Shown: piece by piece, positions 7,596-14,139 of the stretch | Position numbering within the stretch: position 1 is the stretch's first letter | Layout: each line of letters begins with the position of its first letter | Assembly: GCF_021190915.1 (NCBI RefSeq) | Contig: NZ_JAIOAP010000020.1 | Span: forward strand, 1-64,000 | DNA: 64,000 nucleotides | Origin: Cohnella silvisoli | GTDB taxonomy: Bacteria; Bacillota; Bacilli; Paenibacillales; Paenibacillaceae | Direction: 5' to 3' | The notes under the pieces: generated by a model | What the model was told of the DNA's origin: nothing | The model's database searches: none | The model's input: the letters and a program-made list of their open reading frames with translations, nothing else | Position numbers and translations under genes: made by a program

Positions 7596-8925
7596 ATGGT
7601 TAAATCACCCGACTGCCGCGAAGTTAGTTGCGCTCGCACTCGGCATTCTCATGTGGGCGGTCGTGCACTTTGATCCTGCTGAATCGTCGCCTAACAACGT
7701 AGCTTCCTTGCTCGAAACAAGGGTGATCGATGCCGTCAACATTCAGCCTTACGGACTGGACGAGAGAAACTACGTTCTGCTCGGCATGGAGCCGAAGACG
7801 GTTAAGCTTAAAGTAAGAGGGACCCGAAGCGATCTGCTCGCCGCCGCAACCAAAGACTATCGTATTCAAGTGGATTTGCGAACAGTGGGCGAAGGGAAGC
7901 ATACACTGAATTTAGATGAGAACTTGCCGCGTGGCATTCAGTTGGTGGAGATGACTCCAGCAACGGTAACGGTTGAAATCGAGGCGCTGCAGATCAAGGA
8001 GTTCGAAGTCGATATTCGTACGGAGGGCAATCCGGCCAAAGGTTATAAAGTCGGTACGCCGATCATTAAACCGAGCAACCGCGTTCATGTTACTTTGCCT
8101 AAGAACGAATTGGCCAAGGTCGAGCGAGTGGGCGCAACGATTTCCATCGACGGGGATAAGCAAACACTCAAGAGTCAAAGCGTTAAACTTGCAGTCTACG
8201 ATAATAAAGGAAATATCATCGAGAACGCGATTATCGACCCTGCCGTCGTAGAGGTGGAAGTCCCGATCACGAATCCGTTCAAAACCGTTCCATTGCAGTT
8301 CAAGCTAATGGGGCATATGCCGACCGGACTAAGCATCGCGTCCTTTAAGGCGGATGTTGAACAAGTGACGGTGTACGGTCCGCAGGAAGCGCTGGATAAG
8401 ATTGAGTTTATCGAAGTCGACGTTCAATTGGATGATCTTAAAAATTCCGGGAAAGTGTCGATACCGCTCAAAATCGTTGCGCCGATCATTGAAATTTCGC
8501 CGAAGCAAATTGATATTAATATCGAAGTGTTGTTGTCGGGAACGAGGTCGCTTGAGGGATTGCCGATCACTTGGAGCGGGCTTGGCGATGGATTGACCGT
8601 GAAAATAATCGATCCATCAACAGGCAAGGCGGATATTACGATCAAAGGGGCACCCGCGATATTGGATCGGCTGAAGCCGGGCGATGTGGGAGTGGTTGTT
8701 GATCTCAGCGGCAGGGGGCCTGGCACTTATACGGTACCGCTCGTCGTTAATCTGGAGCGCTTCATGGAACAAGCCGGGGGAACGAGCAGCGTTACCGTCG
8801 AGATTACGGCAGATGTTCCGGCGAGTGCCGTTCCCGAGGGGGATGGCGCTGGGGCTGGGGCTGGGGCCGGGGCCGGAGGTGTCGTCGATGATTCAGGCGA
8901 CGGGCAAGCTCCACCACCACAATAA
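7588..8925 (+). CDS. cdaR: CdaR (YbbR-domain regulator of CdaA)
   Basis: Membrane-anchored regulator of the adjacent diadenylate cyclase, 445 residues. One N-terminal transmembrane helix (LVALALGILMWAVVHF) is followed by about four YbbR repeats outside the membrane, visible as recurring VRGTRSDLL, VTVYGPQEALDKI and ITIKGAPAILDRL segments. The GTG at 7588 gives the typical MDKWLNHP start with AAGGTGG upstream; GTG 7579 is an alternative. The C-terminus ends in a low-complexity Gly-Ala tail coded by a hexanucleotide repeat, then an acidic/proline end. This tail is not part of the YbbR fold and is likely dispensable. Confidence 0.92.
   Translation: MDKWLNHPTAAKLVALALGILMWAVVHFDPAESSPNNVASLLETRVIDAVNIQPYGLDERNYVLLGMEPKTVKLKVRGTRSDLLAAATKDYRIQVDLRTVGEGKHTLNLDENLPRGIQLVEMTPATVTVEIEALQIKEFEVDIRTEGNPAKGYKVGTPIIKPSNRVHVTLPKNELAKVERVGATISIDGDKQTLKSQSVKLAVYDNKGNIIENAIIDPAVVEVEVPITNPFKTVPLQFKLMGHMPTGLSIASFKADVEQVTVYGPQEALDKIEFIEVDVQLDDLKNSGKVSIPLKIVAPIIEISPKQIDINIEVLLSGTRSLEGLPITWSGLGDGLTVKIIDPSTGKADITIKGAPAILDRLKPGDVGVVVDLSGRGPGTYTVPLVVNLERFMEQAGGTSSVTVEITADVPASAVPEGDGAGAGAGAGAGGVVDDSGDGQAPPPQ
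8845..8880 (+). repeat. GGGGCY hexanucleotide repeat in cdaR
   Basis: Five to six near-perfect copies of GGGGCT/GGGGCC, coding alternating Gly and Ala at the CdaR C-terminus. Unit length is a multiple of three, so changes in copy number would keep the frame. Confidence 0.85.
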
Positions 8926-8999
8926 GAATGTTATGAATGCTATACTATGCTATCGATCAAGATCGAGGAAGCACAGGATGAAGGAGCAGGAAGTTACCT

Positions 9000-10340
9000 A
9001 TGGGAAAATATTTCGGAACAGACGGCGTGCGAGGAATCGCTAATCAGGAGTTAACGCCGGAATTGGCTTACAAAATCGGTCGTTGCGGCGGCGTAGTGTT
9101 GGCTGGGCGCTCGGAGCGACCGAAGGTTCTGATAGGCTGCGATACTCGGATATCCGGGCCAATGCTGGAAAGCGCATTGACGGCAGGCCTTTTATCCATC
9201 GGAGCCGATGTCGTTCGTCTTGGCGTCGTAAGTACGCCTGCGGTTGCCTACCTAACTCGGATTTGGGGCGCGGATGCCGGGGTCATGATATCCGCATCGC
9301 ACAATCCGGTTGAAGATAACGGGATTAAATTTTTCGGCGGGGATGGATTTAAGCTTCTGGACGAGACGGAGGCGGAAATTGAACGTTTGATGGATGCACC
9401 GAAAGATACGCTTCCTCGCCCGGTCGGCGGGGGCATCGGATCCGTCACGACGAACTATGGGGCGAAAACTCAGTATATTGAATATTTGAAGACGACGGTC
9501 GAGAACTCTTTCGCCGGCGTTAAATTGGTATTGGACTGCGCGCACGGTTCGGCCTATGAGTTGGCCCCGGAAGTGTTTCGCGCGCTTGGAGCCGAGGTCA
9601 TCGCTTATGGAGCGGAGCCGAATGGATTGAACATCAACGAAGGTGTCGGCTCGACGCATCCGGAGATGCTTGCTGCGAAAGTGAAGGAGCATGGGGCGGA
9701 TCTTGGACTTGCCTTCGATGGAGACGCGGATCGGTTGATCGCGATCGACGAGAACGGCGAGGAAGTGGATGGCGACTTTATTCTTTGTATTTGCGGGGAT
9801 GCGTTGAGGCGCTCCGGGCGGTTAGCGCACGATACGGTTGTGACTACCGTAATGGCCAACATTGGGTTCTTCAAGGCTGCGGAGAAGCTAGGCTTGCGGA
9901 CGGCAAAGACGGCTGTCGGCGATCGTTACGTGATGGAAGAGATGGTCAATGGCGGATACAATCTGGGCGGGGAACAGTCCGGACACGTCATTTTCCTTGA
10001 TCATAGCACGACAGGCGATGGAATATTGACAGGCTTGCAGTTAGTGGACACCGTGGTCGGTTCCGGGCGTAAGCTTGGCGAACTGAAGCGAATGATGCGC
10101 AAATACCCGCAGGTATTGGTGAATGTGCGCGTAGCGGATAAATCGCGTTATCCAGGCAATGTGGCAATCGCGGAGGCGGTAGCTACGGCGGAAGAAGCGT
10201 TAGGCGACAATGGGCGCGTATTGGTGCGGCCTTCGGGCACGGAAGCGTTGATCCGCGTTATGGCCGAAGGGCCGGAGCGGGAAGAGATCGAGCGTCACGT
10301 GGCGGCGATTGTCGAAGTCGTTCGCTCTGAATTGGTTTAA
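9000..10340 (+). CDS. glmM: Phosphoglucosamine mutase
   Basis: Converts glucosamine-6-phosphate to glucosamine-1-phosphate for UDP-GlcNAc and peptidoglycan synthesis. 446 residues, typical for the family. Visible motifs: substrate/start motif GKYFGTDGVRG, the phosphoserine loop MISASHNP with Ser100, the metal site DGDADR near residue 242, the sugar-binding loop GEQSGH near 326, and the phosphate-binding RPSGTEALIRVM near 410. AAGGAGCAGG precedes the ATG. Besides its enzymatic step GlmM is known to bind and inhibit CdaA in Bacillus, fitting the operon. A terminator follows. Confidence 0.97.
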   Translation: MGKYFGTDGVRGIANQELTPELAYKIGRCGGVVLAGRSERPKVLIGCDTRISGPMLESALTAGLLSIGADVVRLGVVSTPAVAYLTRIWGADAGVMISASHNPVEDNGIKFFGGDGFKLLDETEAEIERLMDAPKDTLPRPVGGGIGSVTTNYGAKTQYIEYLKTTVENSFAGVKLVLDCAHGSAYELAPEVFRALGAEVIAYGAEPNGLNINEGVGSTHPEMLAAKVKEHGADLGLAFDGDADRLIAIDENGEEVDGDFILCICGDALRRSGRLAHDTVVTTVMANIGFFKAAEKLGLRTAKTAVGDRYVMEEMVNGGYNLGGEQSGHVIFLDHSTTGDGILTGLQLVDTVVGSGRKLGELKRMMRKYPQVLVNVRVADKSRYPGNVAIAEAVATAEEALGDNGRVLVRPSGTEALIRVMAEGPEREEIERHVAAIVEVVRSELV

Positions 10341-10355
10341 GCAGAGAATGGGGAG

Positions 10356-10398
10356 TGCCGTCGGGACGGGAAAGACCGTCGTTGCGGCGCTTTTTTTT
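10356..10398 (+). terminator. Terminator after glmM
   Basis: GCCGTCGGGACGG ... CCGTCGTTGCGGC stem followed by eight T; separates glmM from the glmS leader. Confidence 0.8.
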
Positions 10399-10437
10399 GC
10401 GAATATTGTCATTTCCGAGGAAATAATCCCGTAATGG

Positions 10438-10466
10438 TTGCAAGCCATTTTCAAAACGAATAAGAT
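10438..10466 (+). promoter_or_regulatory. glmS: Candidate sigma-A promoter for glmS
   Basis: TTGCAA (10438-10443), 17 bp, TAAGAT (10461-10466), about 50 bp before the ribozyme cleavage site. An overlapping alternative is TTTTCA-N17-TATAGA ending at 10476. It places the start of transcription upstream of the ribozyme, as required. Confidence 0.55.
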
Positions 10467-10518
10467 AAGGTATAGATTCTGGAATGGAAGGGCAGGGTAG
10501 AGGGGAAAAGGCAAGAAA

Positions 10519-10766
10519 AGCGCCAGAACTTGTCGAAGCATAGGGTATGATCGAAGGGCGAGGATCAGGAACGGGAAAGCTGATCCGAGCGGAAAACTTC
10601 GATGGTGTTGCTTGTGCGGGCGGCAAGTTGACGAGGTGGAGGTGTTCGGAATATTCGGCGGGGACCTCCCGGCTTATCATCGAAGTCGACAATCGGAACA
10701 CAAACCGCTTGGGCAACCGGGCGTACAAAATTCCGATAACGGTGAATACGGATGTTTTGAAGTGAG
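10519..10766 (+). ncRNA. glmS ribozyme (GlcN6P-dependent self-cleaving riboswitch)
   Basis: The conserved core is plain: AGCGCCAGAAC at the 5' end, with cleavage expected between A10519 and G10520, then GACGAGGTGGAGG (about 10629-10641), TATTCGGCGGGGACCTCCCG (about 10653-10672), and downstream AACCGC and GGTGAATACGGATG elements. Glucosamine-6-phosphate acts as cofactor for cleavage, and the cut glmS mRNA is degraded, giving feedback on the enzyme encoded downstream. The stretch between the 5' core and the GAGGTGGAGG element is about 100 nt, longer than in Bacillus subtilis, so peripheral stems are expanded. The 3' limit is approximate. Small open frames in this segment are not genes. Confidence 0.95.
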
Positions 10767-10941
10767 ATACCATTTAGAGATGTCCGACGACGACCTGTAA
10801 CCGGTCGCGTGGGCGGGCATGTCGTGGGATGTTGGGGGAGAGCGGAAACCCCTTATTTGATTACGGCTGTGACGCTTGTTCGGCTTGGTTGCGGGCTCTC
10901 GGAGTTAATCATGAGAACCCAAAACGGAGGCTTATATAAAT

Positions 10942-12774
10942 ATGTGCGGAATCGTTGGATATATCGGGTTTAGAGAGTCGCAGCCCATATTGTTGGAAGG
11001 GCTTAAGAAGCTGGAATACCGCGGGTATGACTCGGCGGGCATTGCCGTCTATACGGAGCACGGCTTGGAAGTAACGAAAACAGTCGGCCGGTTGGTTAAT
11101 TTGGAAAATAGGCTGAGCGGGGATCCTCTGCGCGGGACGGTCGGAATCGGGCATACACGTTGGGCTACCCACGGCAAACCGTCGGACGTCAACTCCCATC
11201 CGCATACGGACAATTCGTTGAAATTTTCCGTCGTGCACAACGGGATTATCGAGAACTACCTGGAGCTCAAGGAAGAGCTTATGCACCAAGGGCATCGCTT
11301 CTTGTCGGAGACGGATACGGAAGTGATCTCACATCTGATCTCTGTCGAATATGACGGGGATATTGTCAGGGCCGTTCAGCGCGCGGTTAAGAAAATGCGC
11401 GGAGCGTTCGCGCTTGGCGTGTTGACGGAGTATGAGCCGGATCGTTTGGTGGCGGTACGTTATGCGAGCCCGCTCATAATCGGAGTCGGCGACGGGGAGA
11501 AGTATATCGCGTCGGACATCCCGGCTATCCTCGAGCATACGCGAGATATTTACATCCTTAACGATGGGGAAATGGCAGTATTGACGCGGGACGGCGTTGA
11601 GTTGCTGACGATTGAAGGCAACTTTATTACTAAGGAAATTTTCCATGTCGATTGGGATTTGATGACTGCGGAAAAGGGCGGTTACGACCACTTTATGCTC
11701 AAGGAAGTTCATGAGCAGCCGAAAGCTTACCGTGATACGATGCTAGGCCGGATCAGCGAAGACGGACGTTCCGTAGCGTTGCCGGAGCTTAAGATTACTG
11801 CGGAGCAATTGCGGGGGGTCAACCGCGTTCATATCGTGGCGTGCGGGACTGCTTTGCATGCTGGTTTAGTCGGTAAGAATGTCATCGAGAACTTGGTACG
11901 TATTCCGGTGGAAACGGATGTAGCGTCGGAGTATCGCTATCGTTCGCCGATCATTACGCCGGAAACATTAGTTATCGTCGTAAGCCAATCAGGGGAAACG
12001 GCGGATACTCTGGCGGCGCTTCGTGAAGCACAACGCTGCGGTGCCTGGGTGCTGGCAATCACCAACGTGGTAGGCAGCTCCGTTGCCCGTGAAGCCGATG
12101 ATGTGATCATCACGCTGGCTGGACCGGAGATTGCGGTGGCTTCCACCAAAGCTTACTCTTCGCAGCTAATTGCTTTCTTCCTGTTCGGCTTGTACTGGGC
12201 ACAGACTATCGGCTCGCAGGATGATGAGACAGTCGCTCATGTGCTCTCCGCGATGCAGTCTTTGCCGGAGCAGGTGGAACACATTCTTGCTCAATCCGAA
12301 GTGATCAAGGAAGTTGCGGAGTCGATCTCTCATCATAGCAGCTTGTTCTTTATCGGCAGGGGTATCGATTACGCGGTTGCGATGGAAGGTTCATTGAAGT
12401 TGAAGGAGATTTCGTATATCCACTCCGAGGCGTATGCCGCGGGTGAGTTGAAGCACGGTACGCTGGCATTGATCGAGGAAGGAACTCCGGTCATCGCGCT
12501 CCTCACGCAAGAGGACCTCTACGAGAAAATGCTTAGCAACATTAAAGAAACGAAAGCTCGCGGAGCCGACGTTCTTGGCATTATCAACGAAGGGCATGAG
12601 GTTGAAGTCGCGAAGTCGGTCGATCGCCAGTTTGCGATCCCGCGGACTTTGCCGCTGCTGACTCCGGCTTTGTCCGTGGTGCCGCTGCAACTGCTATCGT
12701 ACTATGCCTCGTTAGCGCTTGGGCATGACGTGGATAAGCCAAGGAATCTGGCTAAGAGCGTTACTGTGGAGTAG
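10942..12774 (+). CDS. glmS: Glutamine-fructose-6-phosphate aminotransferase
   Basis: Makes glucosamine-6-phosphate from fructose-6-phosphate and glutamine, the first committed step to UDP-GlcNAc. 610 residues. The glutaminase domain (about 1-220) starts MCGIVGYIG with Cys2 as the nucleophile and holds GHTRWATHG and HNGIIENY. Two SIS isomerase domains follow, with SQSGETADTL near residue 350 and SEAYAAGELKHG near 495, ending PRNLAKSVTVE with the usual C-tail. AACGGAGG lies about 11 bp before the ATG. The mRNA leader carries the glmS ribozyme. Confidence 0.98.
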   Translation: MCGIVGYIGFRESQPILLEGLKKLEYRGYDSAGIAVYTEHGLEVTKTVGRLVNLENRLSGDPLRGTVGIGHTRWATHGKPSDVNSHPHTDNSLKFSVVHNGIIENYLELKEELMHQGHRFLSETDTEVISHLISVEYDGDIVRAVQRAVKKMRGAFALGVLTEYEPDRLVAVRYASPLIIGVGDGEKYIASDIPAILEHTRDIYILNDGEMAVLTRDGVELLTIEGNFITKEIFHVDWDLMTAEKGGYDHFMLKEVHEQPKAYRDTMLGRISEDGRSVALPELKITAEQLRGVNRVHIVACGTALHAGLVGKNVIENLVRIPVETDVASEYRYRSPIITPETLVIVVSQSGETADTLAALREAQRCGAWVLAITNVVGSSVAREADDVIITLAGPEIAVASTKAYSSQLIAFFLFGLYWAQTIGSQDDETVAHVLSAMQSLPEQVEHILAQSEVIKEVAESISHHSSLFFIGRGIDYAVAMEGSLKLKEISYIHSEAYAAGELKHGTLALIEEGTPVIALLTQEDLYEKMLSNIKETKARGADVLGIINEGHEVEVAKSVDRQFAIPRTLPLLTPALSVVPLQLLSYYASLALGHDVDKPRNLAKSVTVE

Positions 12775-12806
12775 GTTGGCGTCGGCTATTTCTGTAGTTG
12801 TTCAGT

Positions 12807-12888
12807 GACATTAAAGATAGTGCCTAGACATTATAGTTGGTGTCTTTACAACAAAGTCAGTTCCTTTACATTAGAGTTGGTTTCTAAT
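12807..12888 (+). repeat. Four degenerate ~20-22 bp tandem repeats
   Basis: GACATTAAAGATAGTGCCTA, GACATTATAGTTGGTGTCTTTA, CAACAAAGTCAGTTCCTTTA and CATTAGAGTTGGTTTCTAAT follow each other with a period of 20-22 bp. Multiple short repeats at one end are a trait of some transposons, such as the IS21 family, so this may be the left-over end of an element; no transposase is nearby. Alternatively a decayed protein-binding array. Confidence 0.5.
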
Positions 12889-12919
12889 GGCTAATTAGTT
12901 GAAAAAGCAAATCACCTTG

Positions 12920-12958
12920 GGTCGTCCTGAAGATTATTATTCAGGACGACCATTTTTA
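12920..12958 (+). terminator. Terminator downstream of glmS
   Basis: GGTCGTCCTGA / TCAGGACGACC perfect 11-bp stem with a 10-nt loop, then ATTTTTA. It lies 145 bp after the glmS stop, beyond the repeats. Confidence 0.85.
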
Positions 12959-12974
12959 TAAGTGAGGTAAACCC

Positions 12975-13175
12975 ATGGAGACAATCGGAGTAAGATAAAA
13001 AAAAATACGGAAAAAACACAAAATGAGCCAAGTTGAGTTCTCTGAGAGGATTGGAATATCTCAAGGTAGATTAAGTGAAATTGAACAAGATAAAACGAAA
13101 CCATTTGCGGATACATTAATTCAGCTCAGAAAGCATTTTCAGATTGATCTGAATTGGCTTTTACATATTGATTGA
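12975..13175 (+). pseudogene. Xre/Cro-type HTH regulator with in-frame stop
   Basis: ATG 12975 has a good ribosome-binding site (GTGAGGT) and reads METIGVR, then a TAA stop at 12996-12998. The same frame continues as KKIRKKHKMSQVEFSERIGI and on to RLSEIEQDKTKP and a final NWLLHID, ending with TGA at 13173. The whole reads as a 66-residue Xre-type DNA-binding domain with one nonsense codon at position 8, where RIKK is expected in relatives. An internal ATG at 13023 could give a 50-residue protein but has no ribosome-binding site. Most likely a dead regulator gene, or a sequencing error in the poly-A stretch. Confidence 0.7.
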
Positions 13176-13249
13176 AGGATCATGCAAAATAAAACAGTCC
13201 AGACAATGGATTCTTTTTTCTATGACTTATCTTTTTCTGAGGTGATGTG

Positions 13250-13537
13250 ATGTTTATACCGGCAAAGACCCTTAAAAGACAGTATCACATAAAAGGGCGC
13301 TTTATCGTATCGGATACAATAATGAGGTTAATGAGGTTAATGAGTCATTATGGGTGGGAATATGTTAGGGTACTTAACCTATCTGATATTCGTAATTCAA
13401 ATGGTGGCGGACTTTTACGCGATTATAGTGAACGAAGTGATCCTTTTCTAAGTATATTTTCCAATTGTCGAGACGTGGAGCGGATTCAATTTTTGCCGAG
13501 TATTGAAAGCAAACATGGAGGTTCACAATGGAAATAA
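13250..13537 (+). CDS. Small hypothetical protein, possibly DUF1643-like
   Basis: A 95-residue frame preceded by GAGGTGATGT; GTG 13247 is an alternative start. The segment DTIMRLMRLMSHYGWEYVRV followed by LNLSDIRNSNGGG resembles the part of DUF1643 proteins in which a helix is followed by a strand reading NLF/NLSxxR, but the match is by eye and weak. It contains a 9-bp tandem repeat (AATGAGGTT, about 13319-13345) that codes the repeated MRL. The 3' end overlaps a decayed tRNA by 8 bp. It may be a truncated gene; expression is not certain. Confidence 0.4.
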   Translation: MFIPAKTLKRQYHIKGRFIVSDTIMRLMRLMSHYGWEYVRVLNLSDIRNSNGGGLLRDYSERSDPFLSIFSNCRDVERIQFLPSIESKHGGSQWK

Positions 13538-13602
13538 AATCGACTGGAAGAGCACTTGCATGGTTTGCAAGGTCAGCGGTTCGACCCTACTAATCTCCAC
13601 CA
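13530..13602 (+). pseudogene. Decayed tRNA (anticodon position GGT)
   Basis: GGAAATA ... AATCTCC can form a partial acceptor stem (5 of 7 pairs). A D-arm-like CTGGAAGAGCA, an anticodon stem CTTGC/GCAAG with loop ATGGTTT, GGTTCGACC and a terminal CCA are all recognisable. The T-stem is mismatched and the D-arm 5' side is damaged, so it is unlikely to be functional. Followed by a terminator, as for real tRNAs. Confidence 0.6.
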
Positions 13603-13616
13603 TAACAAATCATGAT

Positions 13617-13643
13617 GACCCTTCTATAGTGGAGGGTCTTTTA
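13617..13643 (+). terminator. Terminator after decayed tRNA
   Basis: GACCCTTC-TATAGT-GGAGGGTC hairpin followed by TTTTA. Confidence 0.65.
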
Positions 13644-13654
13644 GTATGTAAAAA

Positions 13655-13951
13655 TTAAAACAGATGAATCTTTGACCCACGCCAAATTCGGTTTTGAAAA
13701 GCCACTTTGCAAGTAAACTGGCGCGTCTCCACTAATGAGAACCCCTTGCTCCAAGGCAGGGAGCCTAGGCGAACGGCTTTATCTTCGTCTCCAACCCAAC
13801 GAACCAGATATCTTCCGGTGTCAGAATAGATTGAAGGATCAACTGGATCGTGTGAATATTTCGGTGCAATAGAGTCGTTGAGATAATAAGTGAGAGCCAC
13901 GATGTTAATAAAATAGTACCAGCATGTTAATAGAGGGAGCAAGTTTAGCAC
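13655..13951 (-). CDS. Unknown minus-strand ORF
   Basis: A frame of about 98 residues from GTG 13951, containing the protein-like stretch DTGRYLVRWVGDEDKAVRLG with SLPWSKGF after it. No family is recognised. No ribosome-binding site is evident, and the same frame stays open further upstream across the promoter element at 13971-14053, so the true 5' end is unclear. It could be the 3' part of a gene cut off when the neighbouring locus arrived. The plus strand of this stretch has no alternative gene. Confidence 0.3.
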   Translation of the reverse strand: MLNLLPLLTCWYYFINIVALTYYLNDSIAPKYSHDPVDPSIYSDTGRYLVRWVGDEDKAVRLGSLPWSKGFSLVETRQFTCKVAFQNRIWRGSKIHLF

Positions 13952-13970
13952 CTGATAAAGCCCCTTGACC

Positions 13971-14053
13971 AGGAGATGTAATTCTACGTAGGAGTAGAGG
14001 TTATTCTGACCTGTCTCGTGCGGCTTCGCTGCTATACTTATAACGTGGAGATC
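13971..14053 (+). promoter_or_regulatory. Conserved promoter/operator element, copy A
   Basis: 83 bp that match the element at 30028-30110 at 68 of 83 positions by hand alignment. Direct repeats GTAATTC (13978-13984) and GTTATTC (14000-14006) are spaced 22 bp apart, start to start, as expected for an AraC-type activator binding one face of the helix. An extended -10, TGCTATACT (TATACT at 14033-14038), follows with no good -35. Together this reads as an activator-dependent promoter for the glycosidase gene that starts at 14140. Confidence 0.65.
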
Positions 14054-14139
14054 TGGAAGGCAACGTGCCCATCTTTCAAACTTAAGTTTTTAAATGTTTG
14101 TTCACTGGGCTCGAGAAGGAATTAGGGGGCAGAGGATGG

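Noticed and set aside
10547..10800. Two small plus-strand frames ahead of glmS
   Set aside because: They fall within the glmS ribozyme; conserved RNA structure explains the sequence.
12807..12888. CRISPR-like array
   Set aside because: Repeats are only 20-22 bp, contiguous and degenerate with no spacers; no cas genes nearby.
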